From assembly GCF_017115165.1 (NCBI RefSeq), contig NZ_JABXKF010000052.1, positions 1 through 63,731 of the forward strand: a stretch of DNA of 63,731 nucleotides, in the 5' to 3' direction. Under the pieces are notes generated by a model. The model saw only the letters and a program-made list of their open reading frames with translations. It searched no databases and was not told where the DNA came from. The stretch comes from Nostoc sp. LPT (GTDB lineage: Bacteria > Cyanobacteriota > Cyanobacteriia > Cyanobacteriales > Nostocaceae). Shown here piece after piece: positions 1 to 8,016 of the stretch (position 1 is the stretch's first letter; each line of letters opens with the position of its first letter). Position numbers and translations under genes: made by a program.

Positions 1-450
1 TGAAATCTTTTCCTTGTAATCATCGTGACATGCAGACTATTTGAGATTGCACAACTCAAACTAAAGCAATAAGACAGAAGCTGTTCATGAGCGATCGCCC
101 ACTATGGATGAAAGAAACCATTCTGTTTTCTGATTAGTGCAGTTAAATAATTAACTGGCAGGTATCTACGTCAGTTAGATGATATACTACAGTTTATCGG
201 TCGGCTTAATGTACTTTAAATATTATACAGTCTTTATGAAAATATGCATACCTAATTATTAGTGTAACTAAATAAATAGCTAGACATAATCAAGCGTTTG
301 TGTTTTGGGATTGTTTTTGTTGGCTGTGGCGTTTATCGCTCATTTCAGTGTACGGAAGAGAAAATCTCCAGCTGTTTAATGCAAATTCGAGTTCATGCTG
401 CAAATCCCTCCCCAATTTCTTTTACGTAGCAAGAGAAGGAATCAAGATTA
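1..450. other. Intergenic, no gene recognised
   Basis: I see no coding region or RNA gene here, only AT-rich sequence with one GCGATCGC octamer near position 93. The last 20 bases before 451 carry the AGAAGGA ribosome binding site of the next gene. Confidence 0.6.
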
Positions 451-1518
451 ATGGCACATCTATTTGAACCATTCAAGATTCGTGAAGTTGTTTTTCGCAA
501 CCACATTGCCGTCTCACCGATGTGTCAATATTCCAGTACAAATGGATATGCTAATGATTGGCACGTTATTCATCTAGCTTCTCGCGCAGTTGGCGGTGCA
601 GGTATAGTGTTCACAGAAGCAGCAGCTGTAGAGCCGCGTGGACGCATTAGCCCGCAAGATTTGGGAATTTGGTCAGATTCACACATCGAAACTTTAGCCA
701 AGACTGTGGCATTGATCCATAACTTTGGCGCTGTTGCAGGTATTCAACTTGCTCATGCAGGTAGAAAGGCCAGCACTGCCAAACCGAGTAAAGGAGGGAA
801 AGTGCTGGATGAATCTCAGGAAGGTTGGCGGCCCTTGGTTTCGAGTAGTGCGATCGCTTTTAGCCAAGATAGCCCAGTTCCAGAAGCCCTCAGTCTTGAG
901 GGAATTCAAGAAATTATTGACGCCTTTGCTCAAGCTGCCAAACGTTCTCTACAAGCTGGTTTCAAGGTAGTAGAAATCCATGCTGCTCACGGTTATCTAC
1001 TGCACCAATTTCTCTCACCCCTTTCTAACCACCGTGAAGATGATTATGGTGGCAGTTTTGAAAACCGGACTCGTCTGCTCACAGAAGTAGTTCAAGCAGT
1101 CCGAGAGGTTTGGCCTCAGACACATCCACTTTGGGTACGCATCTCCGCCACCGATTGGGTAGACAATGGCTGGGACATTGAGCAAAGTATTGCTTTAAGC
1201 GACAAACTCAAGTCTTTAGGAGTTGATCTCATTGACAGTTCATCAGGTGGGATCATACCGGGCGTTCATATCCCAATTAAACCTGGTTATCAGACTCAAT
1301 TTGCCGAACGCATCCGCCGCGAAGCTAATATTCATACAGGAGCCGTGGGCTTAATTACATCCCCTGAACAAGCTGACGAGATTATTCGTACAGAAGTAGC
1401 TGATATAGTGCTGTTAGGACGTGAACTACTCCGCAATCCTTACTGGCCACATCTGGCAGCCAAACAACTTGGACACGATAAACTCTGGCCTGTTCAATAC
1501 GATCGCGCTTGGCTGTGA
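451..1518 (+). CDS. NADH:flavin oxidoreductase, Old Yellow Enzyme family (YqjM class)
   Basis: An FMN-dependent ene-reductase that would use NAD(P)H to reduce activated C=C bonds in the cytoplasm. The 355-residue TIM-barrel protein has the features of the YqjM (thermophilic-like) class: Cys25 in SPMCQYSS near the N-terminus, the IQLAHAGRKAS strand, the substrate-binding HAAHGYL motif at about residues 177-183, the SNHREDDYGGS segment and a C-terminal GRELLRNPYWP flavin loop. The length is normal for the family. The ATG at 451 is preceded by AGAAGGA at a good distance. It stands alone, with a hairpin after the stop. The physiological substrate cannot be told from sequence. Confidence 0.93.
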   Translation: MAHLFEPFKIREVVFRNHIAVSPMCQYSSTNGYANDWHVIHLASRAVGGAGIVFTEAAAVEPRGRISPQDLGIWSDSHIETLAKTVALIHNFGAVAGIQLAHAGRKASTAKPSKGGKVLDESQEGWRPLVSSSAIAFSQDSPVPEALSLEGIQEIIDAFAQAAKRSLQAGFKVVEIHAAHGYLLHQFLSPLSNHREDDYGGSFENRTRLLTEVVQAVREVWPQTHPLWVRISATDWVDNGWDIEQSIALSDKLKSLGVDLIDSSSGGIIPGVHIPIKPGYQTQFAERIRREANIHTGAVGLITSPEQADEIIRTEVADIVLLGRELLRNPYWPHLAAKQLGHDKLWPVQYDRAWL

Positions 1519-1553
1519 TGTCAACTGTGTTTAATTGAGCATCAACCACCTCA

Positions 1554-1580
1554 AACCCTTACTGTTTAGCAGTAGGGGTT
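1554..1580 (+). terminator. Hairpin after the OYE gene
   Basis: AACCCTTACTG and CAGTAGGGGTT pair around a 5-base loop (one G-T pair). It lies 36 bases after the OYE stop. There is no clear T-run after it, so it is a weak or factor-assisted terminator candidate. Confidence 0.5.
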
Positions 1581-1749
1581 GTCGCTATTCGACCAAACAT
1601 AGTATGATATGCATTCTGGTCGTAGTGCCGCTGTTTTTTTGCTTTAATACTAAGTATACAAACTTTCTGACTTGCTAACATTAAGCTTTGCTAATACTAT
1701 TTCAAGGCTGGTGATATGCAAGTCTGCTAAAAGTTCATCAAAAAAATTA

Positions 1750-1778
1750 GTAGAGACGTTGAAATGCAATGTCTCTAC
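1750..1778. repeat. Inverted repeat with GTAGAGAC ends
   Basis: GTAGAGACGTT and AATGTCTCTAC form an 11-bp stem (one G-T pair) around 7 bases. The same TAGAGAC...GTCTCTA palindrome family recurs at 6195-6220, and a decayed copy is near 36161. Confidence 0.6.
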
Positions 1779-2193
1779 CAATGTCCTCATCCGTGCAAAT
1801 TATCTTAATCCAAGGGTAATAGGTTAAAAGAAAAAGCACTATGAACAGAGTGAATGCAAAGCACAGGCAAAGTAACACAACTGGACTTACACCCTAACAA
1901 ATAGAAACGTCTATCCCCCCTTAACCCTGGTTTGTCACTCTCGGAAAACAATAATCGAATCCAGATTCTGAGACTTAGGTTGAATCAAGGTTTGAGGCTT
2001 GATTTTTTAACAGAAACTAAAATTTATAGACAAAAAGTGAAAGCCAAAGCCCCATAAACCTTTGGGTTATTGTATTCTCCAAAAGTGACAAAAGAGGATT
2101 AAAAAGGGGATCTCTTGTGCGTAAGTCCTAAAAACGAACGAAGGATGAAAACCTTAAACAGGGTTGCAATAATTTTCAAATAGGGAAAAACTG
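1779..2193. other. Intergenic, possible decayed transposable element end
   Basis: No gene is visible. GGACTTAC at 1883 and GTGCGTAAGTCC at 2116-2127 face each other about 245 bp apart, and a related GGACTTACGCA occurs near 14458. This may be the trace of a small inverted-repeat element, but the two ends match over only about 8 bases. Confidence 0.3.
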
Positions 2194-3510
2194 ATGATAC
2201 CAAGTAATAAAGTAAAAATCCAAAAACACAAGCCAAAGTTTTTTGTTGAACTTCCACCTGCGCTTAAATCTGTAAATTTTTCTTGTTTTGTTATTGGACA
2301 AAGCTTATCTTTTTTTGGGTCTTGGATGACTCAAATTGCTTTGGTATGGCTAGTTTATCAACTAACTAATTCGGCTGTCTTGGTGGGTGTAGCTGGATTT
2401 ACAAATCAAGCTATGGGCTTAATTATTACACCCTTGGTAGGAGTATTGCTAGATCGCTGGAACTTACGATATGTTCTATTAACTACTCAGCTAGTATCTA
2501 TTCTGCTATCTTCTATCTTAACCTTTTTAACTCTTAGCAATAATATCAATGTTGCATGGATTATTGCCATAGGCACGATTCAGGGAATTGTAAAAGCTTT
2601 CGATTTACCAGCACGCCAGGTAATTATTCCCAGACTTTTGGATAAGAAATCAGATACTTATAGTGCAATGGCTTCCCATTCATTCTTGATTAATACAGCG
2701 AAGTTTGTTAGCCCGATGATTGGGGGTTTACTGATTGCCAGGTCTGGTGCAGCTTCCTGTTTTTTAGTAGATAGTATCAGCTATCTACCATTTGTATCTG
2801 CAATCTTAACTATCAAAGTCAACCCAGTTATCAATAATTCCTTGGCTCAAAAACCCCAAATGTGGAAAAATCTTAAAGAAGGGTTTGTTTATGCATACGA
2901 ATTTTTGCCGATTAAATATTTATTGATATTGCAAGTTACGATTTGTTTTATGGGAATGACTCATGTCAATCTAGTGCCAATTTTTGCTCAAGAAATACTA
3001 AATGGTAACGCTGAAACTATGGGTTTTTTGATGACAGCTTCGGCTTTTGGTTCCATAGTTTCAGGTATTTATCTCATCTCTAGAAAAAATGTTATGGGAC
3101 TGGGAAAAATTATAGCAATCTCTGCCGCACTTTTAGGTTTAGGTTTAATAGTGTTTTCTCGCTCAACAAATTTAGAGATTTGTCTGCTACTCATGTTTAT
3201 CATCGGCATGAATAATACTCTAACCTTGGCTTCAATCAGTAACTTTATGCAATCAATTCTTCTTGATGAAGATAAAAGAGGTAGGGTAACTAGTATATTT
3301 ACAACTGGTTTTTTAGGAATACTGCCTTTTGGTAATTTATTTTTTGGAGCATTGACAGGTTACTTTGGTGTTAATAATTCTTTATTATTTGGCGGTGTTT
3401 GTTGCATTTTAGGAGCATATTTCTTTAGTAGACAACTGCCCCAAATAAGAAAAATAGTGCATCCAATTTATGCAGAGTTGGGCTTAATTGCCCAGTCCAA
3501 TAAAGGCTAA
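2194..3510 (+). CDS. MFS transporter, EntS-like (MFS_3 type)
   Basis: A 438-residue inner-membrane protein with about 12 hydrophobic segments. The FVIGQSLSFFGSWMTQIALVW start and the GVLLDRWNLR loop after the third segment are typical of the enterobactin-exporter-like MFS_3 branch, whose members export siderophores, macrolides or other small molecules by proton antiport. Cyanobacterial members are often annotated only as MFS efflux. The ATG at 2194 follows AGGGAAAAACTG. There is no operon partner within 600 bp on either side, so the substrate is unknown. Confidence 0.88.
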   Translation: MIPSNKVKIQKHKPKFFVELPPALKSVNFSCFVIGQSLSFFGSWMTQIALVWLVYQLTNSAVLVGVAGFTNQAMGLIITPLVGVLLDRWNLRYVLLTTQLVSILLSSILTFLTLSNNINVAWIIAIGTIQGIVKAFDLPARQVIIPRLLDKKSDTYSAMASHSFLINTAKFVSPMIGGLLIARSGAASCFLVDSISYLPFVSAILTIKVNPVINNSLAQKPQMWKNLKEGFVYAYEFLPIKYLLILQVTICFMGMTHVNLVPIFAQEILNGNAETMGFLMTASAFGSIVSGIYLISRKNVMGLGKIIAISAALLGLGLIVFSRSTNLEICLLLMFIIGMNNTLTLASISNFMQSILLDEDKRGRVTSIFTTGFLGILPFGNLFFGALTGYFGVNNSLLFGGVCCILGAYFFSRQLPQIRKIVHPIYAELGLIAQSNKG

Positions 3511-3538
3511 ATCCGCTTTGATGGGATGTTGTCTGGAA

Positions 3539-3568
3539 GCGATGTCTACGACGGGCTACGCCTACTCG
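3539..3568. repeat. Short dispersed repeat (GGGCTACGCCTAC family), copy 1
   Basis: The sequence GCGATGTCTACGACGGGCT followed by ACGCCTACTCG matches four other copies in the window: 6285-6313, 31069-31097, 59752-59777 and 60066-60094. Such very short mobile repeats are known from Nostoc genomes. Confidence 0.75.
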
Positions 3569-4019
3569 TAGTTCTCTCAACTCAACCTTTCAACAACAAC
3601 CGCCTTTGATACTCGATCAAAACCTACCGCGTTGCGTTTTATCCACAGTCTCAAGCAGAGAATACGACGCTGTGCGCCTGTTCCTCTGGGGCTTTCACGC
3701 TCTTGTTAAGTTTATTGTAAAAACCTCTTGATTTTTATCACCGATTGTGAGAAAGTCTGATTTAATCTCTAAAAAATACGGTAAATCGATAGATTTACAG
3801 GATTATCTAGCTTAACTGGAAGCAAGCGGTGGTTTTAGCTGTGCTTTAATCCCGGCAACATCCGATCACACTGATTACAACTACAAAAGTATAACAGCCA
3901 TGCAATCAAGGCATCATACGAGCACTGAATGCCGATATTACTGTCAGGAGAATCATATCAAGTTTGGGTGATTACTTCTAATAAAATCTATCAATTTAGG
4001 TTGGATTAAACGGCAGTGA

Positions 4020-4052
4020 AACCCAACATGAATAAGGATCAAATGTTGGGTT
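4020..4052. repeat. Hairpin repeat AACCCAACAT/ATGTTGGGTT
   Basis: A perfect 10-bp inverted repeat separated by 13 bases, about 285 bp before the haloperoxidase-like gene. It looks like one of the palindromic intergenic repeats common in cyanobacteria rather than a promoter operator. Confidence 0.6.
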
Positions 4053-4336
4053 ACCCTGCGGTAAGCCCCTTCTCTACGAGATGCTGTTCGCATTCGGTTC
4101 TACGTTCTTCAACCCAACCTACAGATATTATTAAGTGTTTAACCAAACTGATATCACTCCTATGTAAGTTACCTTTCAGTAAAGTAACCCCAGATATCAT
4201 CCCAAATCTAGTTCGATTTCCCTGTTTCTCTAGAGGTGGGCATTTCGTGTGTGGCTAGTTGTTCTAGTTTTCAGATGCTCATGTATTCACTTATGACTAA
4301 ATTTTTGCATTATTTTTTTCCAGTGGAGAACATCTC

Positions 4337-6172
4337 ATGCAATTAGATCCAAATTCTCATCAAGGTTCCGAACAAGATACTCAGGCTAATAGCGAAATAG
4401 ATAAACTGAAACAACCCCATGTAGCTAGCAAACGTTTCTTTGGTAGTCACGCCAGCAGACGCTCATTTCTCGGTCGCGCCGGTTTGTTTAGTGCAGCTAG
4501 TGTTGTGGCAGGGGTTTTCAGCTCATCCCTTTCCTTGAAGAAAGGAGGAAATGTTGTCCAGGCCCAAAAACCTGCTGCAACGTTTAACTATAGCAACTTT
4601 CGTAATAGAGCTTTTCAAGTACGTACAAGAGCAGCCAAGGTTAATTGGGAAACTCCTATTGCTCCTCATCCCACCAATGGAGATGAGGCGAAGTATGCTA
4701 ACAAAATTGCGACGGATACACGAGGATTACCCCATAACCAGCTGGGCGAAGTGGATCTGAAGGCTTATCAATCTTTTATTAATGCGTTGAACTCCGATGA
4801 TCCCAATGAGTATGAAAATATCATCCTGGGTGGCACACGGAAGCTGGTACAACCGCTCGGTACATTAGCGGTTAGCTTGAGTGGGCTGAATCCGAGCCAA
4901 TTGACAATTCCAGTGCCACCTACCCTCGATAGTGCAGAGCAGGCGGCTGAATTCCTCGAAATTGCTTGGCAACAACTGTTGCAGGATGTACCCTTTAGCG
5001 AGTTCCGCAATAATACAGCTAACCCGCTGATTCTGGCAGCAGTTCAGGATCTGAATCGGTTGTCAGCATTCAAAGGGCCTAAACAGAACGGACAGGTTAC
5101 ACCCGAACTCCTATTTCGAGGCACTGCAATTTACGTTAATGCCTCTGGTGGAACGACTTACCACACGTTACCAGGGGTAGATGTGGGCCCATACGTCTCC
5201 CAGTTTTTACTGCGTCCTGTGCCTGCAGGAACACAGAGTTATGTTCAGCTTAACCGTGTTCCCCTAGCTATTCCCGAAAACACTTTTCAAACCAACTATA
5301 ACGAGTGGTTGCTGGTACAAAATGGTGGCGATCCTGGTCGAACGATTAAATTTGACTCAACCCGTCGCTACTTTATTAACGGGCGCGACCAGTCAGAGAT
5401 TGCCCATACGCCACCACCCGTCTATGCAAATGCTGCTCTAATTCTACTCGCCAAGCCAGTCATTGATAACCTCCTAGCTGGTGGCGTTGGCTCACCTTAC
5501 AATCCCGGTAATCCTTATAACAACTCGAAGACCCAAGCGAGTGGTTCTGCGACATTTGGTCCAGGGTATTCACAATCTCTCATCGCTTGGGTTGCTCCAC
5601 ATGCAATCAGAGCGGCTTATTGGCAGAAGTACTATGTTCACCGTCGTTTGCGAGCAGAGGCTTATGGTGGGTTGGTTCACAACAACAAGGTGAATAAAAC
5701 AAACTATCCGATTCACCCCGATGTTTTTAACTCAGAAGTACTAGACCGCTTCTTCAGCAAAAATAAATCCTATCTGCTACCGCAAGCTTTTCCTGAAGGG
5801 GCACCATTCCACTCTTCTTATCCAGGGGGCGCTTCGGTGTCCGCAGGTGCCAGTGTCACGATTTTGAAAGCACTATTTGATGAGAGTTATGTGATTCCGA
5901 ATCCGGTGGTACCCGATCCCAAAGATCCCACCAAGTTGATTCCCTATCAAGGGCCACTGCTGACCGTGGGCGGCGAATTGAACAAACTGGCGGCAAATAT
6001 TGGCTTGGGTCGTGATAGTGCTGGGATTCACTGGCGCACAGATGCAGCAGCGTCGTTGGCCCTTGGCGAAGCGATCGCCATCAGCATTCTTAAGGATGAA
6101 AAGCTAACGTTCCGCGAAAAATTTGCAGGTTTCACCTTCACCAAGTTTGATGGTACAAGAATCACAGTTTAA
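4337..6172 (+). CDS. Vanadium-dependent haloperoxidase-like protein, Tat-exported, active site altered
   Basis: A 611-residue protein of the vanadium haloperoxidase/PAP2 fold, closest in feel to red-algal bromoperoxidases. A twin-arginine signal (SRRSFLGRAG, Arg41-Arg42, then a hydrophobic stretch) predicts export of the folded protein. Vanadate-site residues can be placed by comparison with Corallina bromoperoxidase (numbering from memory): Lys431 and Arg439 in WQKYYVHRRLR, His492 in FHSSYPGG, and Arg559 and His565 in GRDSAGIHWRTD are present. The P-S-G-H motif, however, reads YPGGAS (residues 495-500): the vanadate-contacting Ser is Gly497 and the acid-base His is Ala499. The rest of the C-terminus (VTILKALFDE, GGELNKLAANI, FTKFDG) is well conserved. 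The fold is clear; peroxidase activity is doubtful. A secreted heme-motif protein follows 85 bp downstream. Confidence 0.88.
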   Translation: MQLDPNSHQGSEQDTQANSEIDKLKQPHVASKRFFGSHASRRSFLGRAGLFSAASVVAGVFSSSLSLKKGGNVVQAQKPAATFNYSNFRNRAFQVRTRAAKVNWETPIAPHPTNGDEAKYANKIATDTRGLPHNQLGEVDLKAYQSFINALNSDDPNEYENIILGGTRKLVQPLGTLAVSLSGLNPSQLTIPVPPTLDSAEQAAEFLEIAWQQLLQDVPFSEFRNNTANPLILAAVQDLNRLSAFKGPKQNGQVTPELLFRGTAIYVNASGGTTYHTLPGVDVGPYVSQFLLRPVPAGTQSYVQLNRVPLAIPENTFQTNYNEWLLVQNGGDPGRTIKFDSTRRYFINGRDQSEIAHTPPPVYANAALILLAKPVIDNLLAGGVGSPYNPGNPYNNSKTQASGSATFGPGYSQSLIAWVAPHAIRAAYWQKYYVHRRLRAEAYGGLVHNNKVNKTNYPIHPDVFNSEVLDRFFSKNKSYLLPQAFPEGAPFHSSYPGGASVSAGASVTILKALFDESYVIPNPVVPDPKDPTKLIPYQGPLLTVGGELNKLAANIGLGRDSAGIHWRTDAAASLALGEAIAISILKDEKLTFREKFAGFTFTKFDGTRITV

Positions 6173-6194
6173 AGCTTTGACTGTTTAGAAAATA

Positions 6195-6220
6195 TAGAGA
6201 CACGAAATATCGTGTCTCTA
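6195..6220 (+). terminator. Palindromic hairpin after the haloperoxidase-like gene
   Basis: TAGAGACACGA and TCGTGTCTCTA form a perfect 11-bp stem around AATA, 22 bases after the stop. It is also a member of the TAGAGAC palindrome repeat family. It could terminate or attenuate read-through into the next gene. Confidence 0.6.
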
Positions 6221-6257
6221 CATTTACTTAAATCCTATTTAGTTTCAGAGTTCTACA

Positions 6258-7322
6258 ATGTCTGATCTTCGGAGATTTTACTCTCGATGCCTGCGGCGGG
6301 CTGCGCCTACGCGATCTATGTTATTGACCATAGCGGTAGCGATCGCGCTCTTGATATCTACAACACAAGCACTCAATCCCAAAAATATAGTATCAGCACA
6401 AGAAGCATCGCCGGACATAGAACTAGCTAAGAAATTAGGTAAAGAAATTATTGCTGCTTGTCCCGTTGTCTCTGATACTAAAAATTTAGCTGCCTTCAAC
6501 TCATGCGCTGACAAACTCGCTAAGCTAACAACTCTCCGCAAAACCATGAATGCACCCTTCTTGTGGGGCGCTCAAAGCAAAGTCGGTAATTACAATCTCA
6601 AAGATAATCAAACAACTGAATTTGATCCGTTAGTTTGGCGTCGCATATACCTAGCCACTTTTATGTTCAAAGGTGAACCAAAAGTTGAACAGGTAAACAA
6701 TTTAATTGTGATTCACCTTCCCATTCAGTTCCGCAATCAGCTTGATATTGGTGCTTATCCTTATCCTTTTTGGCACTCATCGAAAAAGTGGAATTCTTAC
6801 CAGCAAAGTACTGAATTACTTTTGTTTCTAGAACAGAAAAAGCTCAAAGGGGCGCTGCGTTCAGCTGTGGTTGACTCACAAAGACCAGTAGTAAATCATG
6901 TATGGGATGGTAAGTGGGTTTGGAATGATGCTCATGGGAAGAAGCAACCTTATGTAACACTATATACCCGTTTGTTTTCTCCATCAAACCCACACGTTGC
7001 TGAAGTTGATGCTGCCTATCGTGCATTTGAGGTTAATCTACGTCAACACGCTTGTATTGTTTGTCATAGTCCAGACAACGCAGCTAAACAAAACCCTTTA
7101 TTAATGCTGAGTTATCCAAATCAAGCGCTCTCCTTACGACACGAAACGGTGCGCCAAATTAAAGAAAAACGAATGCCGCCTCCGGCTGGTATCGTTAACG
7201 AGCAAGAGCGACAAAAGCTGCTTGAACTCGCCCAAGCATTTGCCCAAGCAGGCGACCAAGCCCTAGCTTACGAAGGAGAAAAAATAACTTCTTTCAAGCT
7301 CATTAAAACAATTGGTGATTGA
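6258..7322 (+). CDS. Secreted protein with c-type heme motif
   Basis: A 354-residue protein with an N-terminal hydrophobic segment (LLTIAVAIALLIS, about residues 22-34) that fits a signal peptide or anchor. Near the C-terminus CIVCH (Cys266, Cys269, His270) is a canonical heme c attachment site, and RMPPP with Met306 is a plausible distal ligand, so the last 100 residues look like a cytochrome c domain. The middle part is unassigned. The stretch before the hydrophobic segment (residues 10-20) is encoded by a dispersed repeat; ATG at 6318 (Met21) would give a cleaner signal peptide, so the start is uncertain. It follows the haloperoxidase-like gene on the same strand, suggesting a joint periplasmic redox role (inference). 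Confidence 0.72.
   Translation: MSDLRRFYSRCLRRAAPTRSMLLTIAVAIALLISTTQALNPKNIVSAQEASPDIELAKKLGKEIIAACPVVSDTKNLAAFNSCADKLAKLTTLRKTMNAPFLWGAQSKVGNYNLKDNQTTEFDPLVWRRIYLATFMFKGEPKVEQVNNLIVIHLPIQFRNQLDIGAYPYPFWHSSKKWNSYQQSTELLLFLEQKKLKGALRSAVVDSQRPVVNHVWDGKWVWNDAHGKKQPYVTLYTRLFSPSNPHVAEVDAAYRAFEVNLRQHACIVCHSPDNAAKQNPLLMLSYPNQALSLRHETVRQIKEKRMPPPAGIVNEQERQKLLELAQAFAQAGDQALAYEGEKITSFKLIKTIGD
6285..6313. repeat. Short dispersed repeat, copy 2, inside a gene start
   Basis: CGATGCCTGCGGCGGGCTG followed by CGCCTACGCG belongs to the same family as 3539-3568. It lies within the first 20 codons of the heme-motif protein and is read as CLRRAAPTR. Confidence 0.75.
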
Positions 7323-7593
7323 ATCTGATGTGGTGCTGTCAGTGCTAGTTCCTGCTGCCGCCACACAGGCAGCCTCAGAAGTCGCTCAAGCAATAGGCAG
7401 CGTTGGTAAAAAGCATTTTCAGTAAACCAAAAAGTTTTTCTTTAAAGAGCGATCGCCTGGAGATGTAACGGTGACTAACTTCTGTATTGATAAATATGAG
7501 GTAACAAACGCACAATTTGGTGAATTTGTCAAAGCCAGAGGATATGCGTCCTCTTATAAACTGCTAAAGTCAAGTCGGCTCAAAAAGGTCTAA
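7321..7593 (+). pseudogene. Remnant of a formylglycine-generating-enzyme/sulfatase-modifying type protein
   Basis: In one frame the second half (7441-7593) reads TVTNFCIDKYEVTNAQF then GEFVKARGY, which is the start of an FGE-sulfatase (SUMF1/EgtB-like) domain: the I-D-K-Y-E-V-T-N-A-Q-F signature is diagnostic. It ends after about 40 codons at 7591. A TAA at 7423 separates it from an upstream stretch in the same frame (SDVVLSVLVPAAATQAA...) that resembles part of a 6-phosphogluconate-dehydrogenase-like protein or of the same gene's N-terminus. No start codon and no full domain remain. This looks like a decayed gene left after transposition. Confidence 0.65.
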
Positions 7594-7680
7594 TTTTTTG
7601 AGCATCCCTCACAAGGCACAGATTAGCGATCGCACCCAAGCTAGGAAATTTATGCGAAGACAATAGACCTCCTGCACGAA

Positions 7681-7881
7681 TCAAGAAGTATGTGCCAGTT
7701 CGGAGTTAAGCAACCTAGCAATTAGATTTATGCGTAAGCCAAACCGCTTTCTACGGTTGCGATAACGCCCTGAGAAAATGCGAAATATTTTGAAGCGACG
7801 AATTGCATATTCTACTCGCACCCGCAGTCGGGCTAAAGCTTGATTATGCTGCTTTTCCTCCTTCTGCGATCGCCTGTGCAA
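7681..7881 (-). pseudogene. IS5-type transposase, C-terminal fragment
   Basis: The minus strand reads HNQALARLRVRVEYAIRR, then FKIFRIFSGRYRNRRKRFGLR, which is the last DDE_Tnp_4 segment of IS5-family transposases common in Nostoc. Only about 66 codons remain, with no DDE aspartates and no visible terminal inverted repeats. Upstream sequence on the same strand (7900-8010) has short protein-like stretches in shifted frames and may be more of the decayed element. Confidence 0.75.
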
Positions 7882-8016
7882 TATCTTTAAGTGTAGCGCC
7901 TGTTACTAACGTCGTTATTTTCTGGTCAGGTCGGGGAACTCTATATTGAAATACGCTTCAGCAATTCGCCCAGCGTTGACCATCTGGGCTGATCTGAACC
8001 GTGTTGTCACGATATT

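Larger units (their letters stand above)
3511..4336. other. Intergenic with dispersed repeats and possible gene debris
   Basis: This 826-bp gap holds a short dispersed repeat (3539-3568) and a hairpin (4020-4052). Between them some frames read protein-like for 30-40 codons but are broken by stops, for example around 3600-3720 and 3760-3900. I do not recognise the source. The 80-codon frame at 4016-4258 starts on a GTG inside the hairpin repeat and looks non-coding. Confidence 0.4.

Noticed and set aside
4016..4258. 80-codon frame on the + strand
   Set aside because: It begins with GTG inside a hairpin repeat, has an un-protein-like composition and no recognised motif; treated as chance.
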